Assembly (NCBI GenBank): GCA_050084515.1
Contig: CM114274.1
Span: 23,746,001 to 23,810,000 of the forward strand
Source of the DNA: Blasia pusilla
Lineage: Eukaryota; Marchantiophyta; Marchantiopsida; Blasiales
Reading direction: 5' to 3'
DNA: 64,000 nt
The notes below the pieces were generated by a model that saw only the letters and a list, made by a program, of their open reading frames with translations, was not told where the DNA came from and ran no database searches. The translations under genes and the position numbers were made by a program. Below, piece after piece: positions 47,013-57,100 of this stretch; the first letter of the stretch is position 1, and every line of letters begins with the position of its first letter.

Positions 47013-47147
47013 ACATCGAGGACAAATCCACCTTCAAGTAGGAAAAACATCCATATGTGGAGTTAAACATATCATGTGCCAACCCCTAGAACACTGATCA
47101 CACACCAATATACGGGCTGCGTTACCAGCAGACCCACACAACATGCA
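47013..47147 (-). pseudogene. PHD finger at the C-terminus of the gypsy polyprotein
   Basis: The minus strand encodes CMLCG, eight residues, then VCDQCSRGWHMICLTP, and finally RWICPRC, i.e. the C4HC3 order of a PHD finger with the conserved Trp before the last Cys pair. A single TGA at 47036-47034 breaks the frame just before RW; CGA is a likely ancestor. The frame continues from the integrase C-terminus (GDYVYLQ, then VLVLEGRDG, then CAPCHLPNVDGTVDPSLAM) with one shift, so it belongs to the same polyprotein. PHD fingers usually read histone H3 tails. Many plant and fungal gypsy elements instead carry a chromodomain here. Confidence 0.85.
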
Positions 47148-47347
47148 CCTCAAGCTAGCACGTATCATGGCTAAGCTTGGGTCAACAGTACCATCCACAT
47201 TTGGAAGATGACATGGCGCACAATTATGCACATGGTCCTTCCAACAACTCCATCACGACCCTCCAACACGAGAACTCCAGAAGCTAACACCTCTCGCACT
47301 CGTAAAATAGTGCGGCCGGCCGTCACATCCAACGTTGTCAGTGCAAT

Positions 47348-48544
47348 CTATTGCAAATAGACATAGTCCCCCATATGGAACCTACGAATCGATGGTCGAT
47401 AACCTCCATCCCCAATGGTTGCATACCGCAATGTATCCCTGTGTTGAGCAATGGCAAGATTCTCAAAGGCTATTGGCATAACTCTCCGAAAGAGCTCTGC
47501 GTGCTGAGAACACACTCTCATCCACATCTCTGGTTCATCAAGGTTCACCATCTCACTATAATCCCAATGAATTGCTGTTGGCAAGTTTGGATCTCGGGCG
47601 TATAACAGAAAATAAGGTGAGAAGGAAGCCAAGGATGCTTGGCGACTGAACCTATACCCCATGGCTAACCATGGCAACTGAATATCCAAGTCTTCAAGAT
47701 GCCCCTTCTGTAGGCCATACTTGCGCAATGCCCTCTTCATCGACTGAACCACACGCTCAGCCAAACCATCTGCCTTTGGATGATCTCGAGACGTGGTCCG
47801 ATGATCAATCAACTCCTTGTCACACAAGACCTGAAACTCAGCATGGAACTCTGTACCTTGGTTGGTCAACACCTCAACTGGTGTACCAAAATGACTAAGC
47901 ACTCTATCAAGAAACGCATACGCTCTTCCCTCACTTGCCTTGTCATGTAATGCCACCAACTCAATCCACTTGGAGAAGTGCTCCACCATCACCAACACAT
48001 ATCGATGATGTTGTACAGTCAACGGTAACGGTCCCGCAAAGTCCACACTCCAACAGTAACCCAATCCCATAATAGGCAAGGGGTGTAACTATGGTGTAGG
48101 GGTATTGAATGATGCCCTCACCCGGTTACAAACCATACAACGTGACACCAACTGCTGCACCTGAGTATGCATGCCACGCCACCAATACTGGAGTAAAACT
48201 ATATGTACGCTTTCCCCCAAATGTTCCAACTCCTCATGGGCATGTCGCACAATGTGCTCTCTTTGAGCCAAATGCGCCACCACTCGCACTCTACCATCAT
48301 CCCACACATAGAGAATATGTGTTCCCTCCAATCGATACCTCCTAGCACATTGAAGAACACGGTCTTGCTCCTTTGCACTCACTATGCCTGGCACCCTACT
48401 GGTCCGTAGGAACTTAACCACCAACGCATCATCTTGAATATCACGCTCATCCGTACCACCATCTCCAACCTTAGGATTTGAAGGCTGACCATCTATCCTC
48501 TCACTGGAGTAAGATGTCATGTGGTCCTCCATACTAGAGTCCAC
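47348..48544 (-). pseudogene. Integrase domain of the gypsy element
   Basis: The N-terminal zinc site (HAHEELEHLG, then RCMVCNR: H-x3-H...C-x2-C) is at about 48320-48090. The catalytic core begins WSVDFAGPLPL (first Asp at 48043-48041). The second catalytic residue is Asn in LTNQGTEF (47863-47861) where Asp is expected, and the Glu follows in ADGLAERVVQS (47758). The change is GAC to AAC, equal to C-to-T at a CG site on the plus strand. The C-terminal SH3-like region ends with FHMGDYVYLQ then TAG. One stop separates zinc and core parts. The enzyme would be dead. Confidence 0.9.
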
Positions 48545-48707
48545 CCCTAACCAACATTAAAAGGCATCTAGATGCATGCCAATATAGCACCATCTCCTCA
48601 TCAACCTCGCCATGCCATCTAGCCCCAATTGCATCCTCTTGGCTAGTACATGGGTTCCTACTCAACCCATCAGCATCAAGGTTGGCAACTCCAGGTCTAT
48701 GTACCAC

Positions 48708-49061
48708 CTAGAAGTCATACTCGTGTAAGATAAGAGCCCATCGTGCAAGCTTCCTTGTAAGCTTGTCAGACTCCATCAACAACTTGAGCGGCTGGTGATC
48801 AGTAACAAGGGTAAACTGTGTGCCAAACAAGTAACACCTAAAGTGTGCCACAACCCACACTACTGCCAAGCACTCTCCCTCATATGAACTATAGTGGGAC
48901 TCCGTTGCATTATTTGAACGACTTGCATAGGGCACCACAAACTCCATGTGCTCATCATCATATTGTGTCAACACCGCTCCAAGTCCCAACATGCTCCAAT
49001 CAGTGTGCAACTGAAATGGGTGCCCTCTGATAGGTGTCCTCAAGATAGGCACAGCCACCAA
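48708..49061 (-). pseudogene. RNase H domain of the gypsy element
   Basis: FQLHTDWSMLGLGAVLTQYD, then YASRSNNATESHYSSYEGEC and the ending LVTDHQPLKLLMES mark the Ty3/gypsy RNase H (acidic residues of HTDWS, YEGE and VTDHQ). The frame is open for 117 residues. It follows the RT thumb (GLANYYQRYVKGFS, 49307-49110), with a stop between. Confidence 0.9.
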
Positions 49062-49109
49062 CTAGGCCTTGAGCTCCACAAAAGCTCTCTCCTGATCATC
49101 TCCCCAGTG

Positions 49110-50101
49110 CTACTCATGATCTGATTTTAGAAATTGGTTCAAAGGATTTGCCATAGCACTAAATCCCTTCACATACCTCTGATAGTAATTCGCCAATCCC
49201 ATGAATGCCCGAACTCTACTCACATCTACCGAACGAAGAATAAGTGCAATAGCCTCCATCTTTGCTTGCTGAACTCCCAAACCACCTTGATAGATCACAT
49301 GACCCAAGTACTCAACATCCTCATGGAAGAACTAACATTTTCCTGGATGCAAACGTAGACCATGAGCTTTCAACCGCTCAAACACAATCTGCAAATGTAT
49401 CTGATGCTCCTCCACCGTGTTACTGAACACCAAGATATCATCAATGTAACACCGAACAAAATCCAACCCTGCTAGGATCCTGTCCATCACTCTCTGAAAC
49501 TCGGAAGGTGCATTCTTCAACTCAAAGGGTAAGAATTTCCACTGGTACAAACATTCCTTGCCATGAGAGTTGATCCATGCCAAAATGCTGTCTTGGCCTT
49601 ATTACTCTCTCGAATCGGCAATTGATGGTATCTTGCTCGAAGATCCAAAGGACTGAAAATCTTTGCCTGTCCCACCATATCAAAGATCTCCTCAGGTGTA
49701 GGCATGGCATACCTATCGGCCTTGGTCTGCCGATTGATATGACTGTAATCTCCACATATCCGCATATCCGTGTAGTTGCCATGCATATCCTTTTTAGCAG
49801 GCATGACAGTGGCTGATGCATACTCTCTATGCGACAACTCCACTAATCCAGCCTCCAAAAGGTCCAACGTCCTACTCTGAATCAGGTCCCTTTCCATATC
49901 ACTACATCGGTAGGGACGACGGAAGATTGGCGTATCACTAGCCAAATCAATCCGTATACCGGGTCCAACCAAAGTACCCAACTCCTTCATGCTAAAGGAA
50001 AAACAACTCCTATAAGCACATAGGAATTGTGTCAAGCGTCGTTTCTCACCTCCCGTAAGCTTGGGCCCAAGTAATGGCTCCCAAGTCTCCTCCACTGGCA
50101 C
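49110..50101 (-). pseudogene. Reverse transcriptase domain of the gypsy element
   Basis: Blocks in order: RPYRCSDMERDLIQ (RT entry), DMRICGDYSHINRQTKADRY, FSPLDLRARYHQLPI, KTAFWHG, LYQWKFLPFELKNAPSEFQR and CYIDDILVFS (catalytic YIDD at 49448-49437). The thumb follows at 49307-49110. LDLR is unusual where LDLxSGYHQ is normal. A frameshift lies near 49540-49580 between KTAFWHG and the palm. RT copies the element RNA into DNA in the cytoplasmic particle; this copy is broken. Confidence 0.92.
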
Positions 50102-50379
50102 ACTAGAGGGAGAGGACGACGCAATTGGCTGCTATGCAACCCCCTCACAACATGGTACACCCTTAGCTATACCATCATCTGAGCAAATAACTCCTCCACC
50201 AGCATGAGCAACCAACTCCACATGCCCAGCCATTATATCCCATTTACTCCAAGGATGCAAAATACTACTCTCCTCGCCCCCAGCTGATGCCTCTACCGTC
50301 CCGGTAGCCATCAAGCTCATCACAAGGGGTGGAAGACCCACAAACGTAGTCCAAAGTCGACGCTGCTTGGCCATACCAA

Positions 50380-51718
50380 GACTCAAAATCCAGGTCAAAC
50401 AATTCAGGTCCATGGCCTGACCCAACACATGACGTCGTGAAGCCGGAGAAATGGAAGCAACCACTGTCACACCAGTAGCAAATCCCATCGCATGCTCTCT
50501 CTCATCAACGTTAGGCTCCACCAACTGTCGTACATGAGAATCCTATATAAGCCTGGGAACACCTTCCCTGTAGGCATGTGATGATGGAAAATTCACAAAT
50601 GTGGGTAGTGCCATCCTAGGCTGCCCCACACGATTCACCACTGCCATGGATGACCGATCAATAACCCTTACCACCTAAGAAAGTCACCCAGTATCCAAGA
50701 TACTATCCATTGTAAGGCAAGGATCCCACTGCACTACATCATATGCTCGACGTAGAACCTCCCTAGGCAACAAGTTTGTCCACCATAAGCGTGGACGATG
50801 TGCACGCGAGCCAACTCGTGCTGCATCCAACAACACGGTTGGTCCAATCCAAGACCGCACCTCATGAACACTCGCCATCATCCGGATCCGAGTGGCATCC
50901 AACAATGGAATATTCTCCAAGAATGTAAGTTGAAGCACGTGCCTGATGAACGTGAAGATGTCGTAACACATGCAACATCTCCCAAAATAATCGAGACCTA
51001 GGGTCGTGTAATCCATCACCACGACTAGCACGTGTATGACCTTGACATGGCCATCCATCAATCACCAAATCCACAAGACCACCCCTCTCAAGGTCCTGCG
51101 CCCCCAACAATGGATGTGTAATGGCTAAGCACGCTGGTACCCACGAATAGCTGATGGCAACAACAACTCCGGATATCTCTGCATCAACTGACCAATATGT
51201 CGGGATGAGACTCTCTAGGCCGTCTCATCTCGCTCCACATACACGTATCTCCGCACAGGAATACCGGCCTGCAAAACTACAGCCAAACTAGTGCTAATCC
51301 CACCAAAGAGATCTAACACACAAATGCCCTCCAACGGATATTGCCATACAATGGGTGTAGTATCCAAAGGGGATAACCCAATTGGACCAGAAGTAGGAGT
51401 CCGCCTTGGAGCCTCCTCTTCCTCGTGAGGTATAACAGCCTCACAGCAAGCCTCCTGCACTAGGCGATCAGCTTCCTGCCGTAGTGCACCGCATGAACTC
51501 CAAAGTGGCACATCCAACGATGAGGATACCACTGCTGCAAAACTAGGGACCTCCTCTACCTCCTTATGCACAAGAGAATCCATAGCAGAAAGGTTACCCT
51601 CCAAAAAGTCTCCTGGCCAAGTGACTTCTCCACTAAAACCAGCCCCAGATGCTAACACCGTTAGGGAAGACCCTCCTGGTCGAGCCCCATAAATAAATCT
51701 CACAAGAACCTGACTCAT
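50380..51718 (-). pseudogene. C5 cytosine DNA methyltransferase domain inside gypsy pol
   Basis: All main motifs appear in order on the minus strand. Motif I: GICVLDLFGGISTSL (DLFGG at 51313-51299), then VYVERDETA. Motif IV: VDLVIDGWPCQGHTRASRGD, catalytic Cys at 51047-51045. Motif VI: LENIPLL (50917-50906). Motif VIII: AHRPRLWWTNLLP (50797-50774). Then MALPTFVNFPSSHAYR, motif IX: VDEREHAMGF (50506) and motif X: RRHVLGQAMDLNCLTWI (about 50437-50390). No target-recognition domain longer than about 100 residues separates VIII and IX, as in the short DNMT3-type enzymes. The enzyme family transfers methyl from S-adenosylmethionine to cytosine C5. Stops (TAG after ERDETA, others near 50.7 and 50.55 kb) and frameshifts between motifs make this copy inactive. 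An acidic N-terminal linker (EEEEAPRR) precedes it. Confidence 0.9.
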
Positions 51719-51896
51719 ATGTCCATCCCCGGACTGCCAACCACATCTTTAAGATGCTGTCTCAGTCCAGTTGTCCATCTGAAAACCCATCCGGTACAAA
51801 TACTGCTCCTCCAACTAGTACATCATACGACTCGGCTGATGTGACCAGTGTAGGTACTCCCAACCTGGAGCTATGAGTCACATGATCTGGTCTCAA

Positions 51897-52829
51897 CTAT
51901 ACCCACAACTTCTCCCGTGTCATGAAATGAGATCTATCACTCGCTCTGCCAAGTAATGTCTGAATCTGGAATGGGCAAGGCTCAAGCTCTGACCTCCGAA
52001 TACCCAAACCAATACATGCCGCCTTTCCCAACATCAAAGGTTGGGCACCAGAGTCTAACAAGACTCTATCTGGTCTATACGCTCCTGTAGGACTCACCAA
52101 TCGAAATATCCCACTCCGGTTGTCCAACATACATACACCAAGTGTAAGCCTCTCACGATCAATGGATGGCCGAGTAGGTAATGCATCCATCTTCACCGCT
52201 GCTGCCTACCAAGTAGCACTGGTACTCAATGCTACACTTGACATAGAGGGCTGCTCCACCGCAACACCCTCATCCACCTCAGCATGCGTAGCAATAACAC
52301 TCCCACGTTCACATAACGTGGCTGCTAGCTGAAATACAGGAGCTAAGTCAACTCCTAAGACCATCAACTTAGTGGCTGAAAACAATGGGGATCCCAACAC
52401 TGAAGTTGCCATCCGCAATACCACACTAGATGCTGCATCCGTGTCTACTACATGCGATGTAGATGCCTCAGTCCCCACTGTAGGCTCAATAGGCTACGTA
52501 GGAACCATGGATGGAGTCCTAAGCACCTTAGACAACAAGAATGATTGGGGGAGCCTAGCTAGCCTCCTAGCCTCACCCCTTTGTGGGTACAACTCCATAG
52601 TAGCACCATGTGGCTCTGACGCTCGAGTGGCTCCTCTCATAACTGCACCTGATGCCTCAACCTCTACTGCACTCGCCATGTAAGAGAGATCATCCCCTCC
52701 ATAAGCGGTGGAAGCCCTTGCTCCCGAACCTGGTCTATGCTGGATACTAGCCATAGTAGCCAACCTCTGCTCCATCTGCTCAATCGTGGCAACCATAGCT
52801 GACTCTGTCGTAGTGGTAGGGGCAACCAC
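51897..52829 (-). pseudogene. Linker and aspartic protease of the gypsy element
   Basis: The first part (52829-52206) is Ala/Ser/Thr/Met-rich and low in structure, a likely gag-pol linker. The protease follows: RVLLDSGAQPLMLGKAA with the active-site Asp at 52055-52053 (DSGA), then a hydrophobic strand and LGRASDRSHF. The single-chain dimeric retropepsin cuts the polyprotein. Frames change twice in this interval. Confidence 0.75.
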
Positions 52830-52946
52830 CCTAGGCTCTCCAACCGCTGGTCCACCTCTACCACCCCTACCACTTCTACCACCTCGGCCTCTCGGAGCTA
52901 CTCCACCACGGCCGCAACAGTTCTCAACTCTGAATGAAGATCAAAG

Positions 52947-53031
52947 CAACGGTCTCGAGGATGACCCGGTCTCCCACAATGATCACACTGGGACAAAACC
53001 TCCTGACATGATCGCCTCCACATGTCCAACA
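52947..53031 (-). pseudogene. Two gag zinc knuckles separated by a frameshift
   Basis: The first reads CWTCGGDHVRRFC (C-x2-C-x3-H-x4-C; 53031-52993). The second, one base out of frame, reads CDHCGRPGHPRDRC (perfect C-x2-C-x4-H-x4-C; about 52987-52946). Knuckles bind the packaged RNA. Confidence 0.8.
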
Positions 53032-53159
53032 TGACTGTCCTTGCTGCGGGGCAGCAAATGAAGGCAATGGTCTCTGCGCAAGTGTCCCTCTAGGACCTAA
53101 CTGAGGTCGTGTGTACCTCCCACGACTCCCACTACTACTACTACGAGACTGTGAGGTGG

Positions 53160-54130
53160 ACTACTAAACACAAGAATTAGTAGCTGTATCCCTACTGAAT
53201 GCGGATGTCACCACCCTCTCCTCCACCATGTTAAGCTCAATCTTCTCAGATAGAGCAAACACATGGGCCAATGTGGGTGAATCATCACTCATAAGAGTCG
53301 CATCACATACCCTACGACGCAACTCTCTGTCCAAGATCCCACACCAAAATTGGATTGCCTAAGCCTCAGTCACACCCTAGGTAAGTGAAATCAAGCATCG
53401 CATACGAGTGTATGCCTCACGAAGACTCTCACCAGTCTTTTGCTCAAATTCCTGAAGACTCCTCAACATCTCTGTCTTCACTCCCTTATAGTTCTTCTTC
53501 AACCTCTTGAAGAACTTTGCAACTGGGCTGAACGAAGGTGGGGCACTAGTACCTCCACTAGTACCCCCATTGGTACCTCCACTAGAGCCCCCACTCCGGC
53601 TCGTACTCGCACCACTTAACATCGGGCTAGCTGATACAGTAAGAGCACTACTACCAATACCACCATGGGTGATAGACACATAACATGGAGACTAATATTG
53701 TCTCCACGCCTTGATCTCAGCAACATGGTCCCTCCTAAACTCAAGGTAATCATCCGTGGGTGGTCCCTCCAAGTGCTGAAACAACCCCTTCCAAGCCAAG
53801 AAGGATGTAAACAACGCGGTGTTCTGCAACATCTGCATATCACACCACGTATCAAACTCCTGGATAAAGTCCTCCAACTCAATGGTTCCCACTGCACTCG
53901 AGTATCGTCATGGGCCCTTCATGGCCCCATATATCCCGTCCATGTCCCAAATCAATGGAGCTGAAACACTCGATAACAACGTAGAAGACCCGGTGTTTGG
54001 AACACCCTCGTCCTCCTCTTCATCAACTGTCGGAAGTGGAAAAGGTAGTCGATATCTCAATCCACTCCGTGTAAAACAACCACTGTCCGCACCACGGTCC
54101 CCAACCTAACCACCAAACAACTCCGTGATG
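53160..54130 (-). pseudogene. Gag (capsid) region of the gypsy element
   Basis: One frame runs from about 54100 with a single TGA (after GAMKGP): an acidic N-terminus (VDEEEDEGVP), then TIELEDFIQEFDTWCDMQML, FLAWKGLFQHLEGPPTDDYL, a Gly/Ser/Thr-rich spacer, and FKRLKKNYKGVKTEMLRSLQ with GESLREAYTRMRCLISL. The ESLREAYTRMRCL segment is typical of the plant gypsy gag domain. It ends before the zinc knuckles. Confidence 0.8.
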
Positions 54131-55755
54131 ACCAACGCCGATGCCGCACCACCACCAAATCACCACCACTTAGTAACCAAGTGACGTCGATGTCGATGTA
54201 CTATTCTAGCTCTACTAACTATGGGTGTGGGCAACCTAACCTGTCATCACCACAAGAAGCCTCCCACGGTCTACTGGTCATCACTCCAGTCTCACCGTGA
54301 GAGAAACAAATGTTGTCTGACCGGTCATCACTCCAGCCTCACTATCGGTAGCACAAAGGAGTAAAACTACTCTGGAAATCAACGTCAGCCCTAACAATGG
54401 GCGCGCAAGCAAGAAGCAACGATGGAGGGGATCCAAACATAGGAAGTCCAACGACAACCCTCCAATCACAAATAGAAGTACAAAACGGAAATGAAGGTAA
54501 CACAATCCACCAAACGTGGCGCCCCCTGAATCCACAGAACCAACCATACAATTCTAACGCAATAGTTACTCTGCCGGCGGTCGATGACGTGCTAGTCGTA
54601 CTCGCAATACCTGAGAATGTCACCTGCATGGAGAGTCCACACCATACTATGCACTAGAGGTCCATCAACTGAAAACCCGAGATGCATAAAAACGCCTAAC
54701 GCATCTCCAAATAACACCAAATGAGCTAAACCATTGTGAACACTGGCATAGTTAAGTACTCAGTAGTTAAGCGTCTTCCAGGAAGAGTAGCCCAAAGATG
54801 GGTGACTAGTTATGAAACACTCAACTCAAAAATCCTGCAAAAACCGCCTCGCGCCCAAGCAAGCAAGCATGCTTGCTTGCTTGCTCTTTGCTCCTTACTC
54901 CGCCTCTCACGCCCACTCGCCCCGAGCTACCACGAGTTGCCTCAAGTTGCCTTGAAGCCTCAAAACGCCGAGAAATGCTCAAGACATGCCCCGTTCGCCA
55001 TGCTTCGCTATGGAGAGAGGCCCAACTAGGGCGCCCCCAACGGGATAGGCGTCTCCAACAATGGATGAGTCACCAACCAACCAACCCCTCCGATCTGCTG
55101 TCCACCATAGCCAGACCTTGAGCTAGTCCACGAAATTTCGACCAGCGATTACTCCACAAATCCTCAACCAAAATTGAATATGTTTCAACCAGAATTCAAT
55201 TGGCCACCATAGCTATCTCTCCACAAAAAATAGCTACAACCAAGCTCTGTACTCTGAGCTACAAATGGGACAAACTTGCTGTCCATACACCTCCAAAATC
55301 GCAAATCTGACAGCACTTTCGCCTAGATTCATGCACACAGAAATCTGCAACACTCTTTCACCACACTAGCAATCCGCTCCACACACTCAAGCAAATAGCT
55401 TCACATGATCAACATGAGTTCAAAATACCGGTAGCAACAGGAACCTCTCACCCGATTTGGATGAACTTCAACAGAGCTTCCGCACTCCAAGCTCTCCACA
55501 TCAGAAAATCGTTGAACACAAACCAGAATCTTCAATCTTTGATAGCTTCCAACTCCCTTGACAAAATCCGGCAATCTAAAGTGTGTTGGAAAGCTCTCAA
55601 AAAGGTGCTTCTTTCCCAACCAACCCCGCACCAGATCCACACCTCTAACATAGGCCACAAGCTATGAAAATCCACGGCTGAGTACACAATCAGCCCTAAC
55701 CAGATCCTACTGATCCACGATTGAAGCTACCATCGATCTACTCCACTTCTTTAAG
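54131..55755 (-). other. Long 5' leader of the gypsy element
   Basis: About 1.6 kb between the 5' LTR remnant and gag has no coding motif. I could not find a clear primer-binding site next to the LTR end: the sequence after CGGATTTCA starts CTTAAAGAAGTGG, with TGG 11 bases in and no recognised tRNA match. The leader contains the palindrome at 54856-54883. Confidence 0.55.
54856..54883. repeat. Perfect 28-bp palindrome in the gypsy leader
   Basis: Three CAAG-type repeats meet three CTTG-type repeats around a central GCATGC; both halves are exact reverse complements with no loop. It lies in the untranslated leader. Confidence 0.9.
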
Positions 55756-56119
55756 TGAAATCCGTGAAAGACCTACTGTCATAAAACACATATAGAATCA
55801 CATACAATCAATCCAAACCCACTCCTCCATGGGAGAATCCAGGTCGAAGCTTGCGGGAACCACCATAACCAAGAGCTCTACTCACTACTAAGGCTAACTC
55901 CCAATGCAACATGCTCAACTCAAAGAACTAAGTGTTCTTTGAGTACACTCCACCCTACATCCTCGAACCTAAGGGCGGGCCCTATTGGAAAAGTCACCCT
56001 GAACGGAGTAACCCCCAACCCTATGTATGAAACCGCATACCTCGACACTCCGGCCCTACATAAGGTATGGCCTCTACTAGTACACTATACTCTACGACAT
56101 AATCGGTATGGTCATGACA
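55756..56119 (-). repeat. 5' LTR remnant lacking its first 99 bases
   Basis: It matches 46363-46730 nearly throughout (shared landmarks: AATCCGTGAAAGACCTACTG, GAATCCAGGTCGAAGCTTGC, TGTTCTTTGAGTACACTCCA, GGTCATGACA) and stops abruptly at 56119, where the repeat-family gene resumes. The outer 99 bases expected here are instead found at 46262-46360. Confidence 0.85.
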
Positions 56120-56495
56120 TCTTCTTCGACTCCAAGAGCGGGCAAGAAGTTGCCCGTTTTTTCCTTGATGAGTATGGCTTGCACGAGTTGAAGCATCGTC
56201 TTTTCGACTACATCGTCGCAAAGGCTAAGGACTGGGATGTGGACTGCGCAGTTTGGACGAGGAGTATCAAAAGAAGAATTACGATAAGTTCCAAGCTATC
56301 TACCAGATCCTGAAGGAAGATCTCCAAATTCATTTCACGAGGATTGTTCTGACTCTGAGGGAGGGAAGGTTTAGTTGGAGTAACTTTGTCGATGGACTCA
56401 ATAAATATATCCGTGAGGTTCAGAAGGAGTTTACTGACCTTGCCACGGATGAGACATTCTTGCGATTGAGGAGGAAGAGACCTCACAGAGGATAG
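56120..56495 (+). pseudogene. Repeat-family gene, 3' part beyond the gypsy insertion
   Basis: The plus strand encodes IFFDSKSGQEVARFFLDEYG, LHELKHRLFDYIVAKAKDWD and VDCAVW; then, after a one-base shift near 56253, DEEYQKKNYDKFQAIYQIL, FSWSNFVDGLNKYIREVQKE and LATDETFLRLRRKR. It aligns to the minus-strand fragment at 32592-32977. Immediately before the gypsy element the left part ends at GAPNLC (46250), so the two parts together form one coding unit. DWDVDCAVW resembles the Asp-Cys motif of Ulp1-type proteases but is not conserved in the other copy. Confidence 0.65.
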
Positions 56496-57100
56496 TAGGT
56501 AGCTGAAATGATACTCTATTTTGATGCCATTGGGTACATTTGTAAATAGAACATGAAATATAGCATATTGAAGCGGATGGATTAAGGAAGTATGTTGTCC
56601 AGGTTTGAGCACGTCGAAGTCATAGATATAGCAATAGATGAGAATCTTCTCCGATTGGAAATGTAATGTCACCCGTTGTAAACTCTCTGGTTCTAGATAT
56701 TTGTAGTCATGTACAATGGGAATTGTAACCTATTGTAGAGAATGGAAGCTAAGATTGCAAGAACTGTAACTTTTTGCAGAAAGTGGAAGCTAAAGATTGT
56801 GAAGCCATGTCATATTCGGGGATATTTTATAATCATCCCGAATTGGAACTTGAGTTCCAAATCTTATCTATTCAATGAGCATATTTACTGTCATCTAATG
56901 ATAGTGCGATGGACTTGTTATGTGACATGCGTGTCCGGTTTCTTATTGTAAAGCTTGCATCCTTAACGTTGCCATCCTCTGGATCAATTGGAACTGTAGT
57001 TCCAATAAGCCTGCTCTTGAGATCCCTTCGTCAAGAACAACTGTAGAATCGGAACTTTGTAGGAGTTCCGCGACCTGGAGTTCGAGGACATGCTTCTTAT
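56496..57100. other. 3' flank of the repeat-family gene
   Basis: Non-coding; repeated GTAACCTATTG/TTGTAGAGAATGGAAGCTAA-like words around 56700-56800 and perfect palindromes GGAACTTGAGTTCC (about 56842) and GGAACTGTAGTTCC (about 56990). Confidence 0.5.

Larger units (their letters stand above)
46262..56119 (-). mobile_element. Ty3/gypsy-type retrotransposon carrying a cytosine methyltransferase and a PHD finger
   Basis: LTR-like repeats (46363-46831 and 55756-56119) enclose, on the minus strand, gag, two zinc knuckles, protease, C5 DNA methyltransferase, RT, RNase H, integrase and PHD finger. The order PR-RT-RH-IN is that of Ty3/gypsy. Pol reads across one continuous colinear region, so the methyltransferase and PHD are part of the element, not later insertions. 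The copy is inactive through stops and frameshifts in nearly every domain. It lies inside the repeat-family gene. Its composition (about half GC, C-rich plus strand) differs from neighbours. C5 methyltransferases inside retrotransposons are known from dinoflagellates and charophyte algae. Confidence 0.9.

Noticed and set aside
52120-53034. Plus-strand ORFs within the gypsy element (for example 52372-52683)
   Set aside because: They are shadows of the minus-strand gag-pol linker in stop-poor DNA.
55700-55756. Primer-binding site for initiator Met tRNA
   Set aside because: The usual TGGTATCAGAGC-type sequence is absent next to the LTR end; the site is either decayed or of another type.
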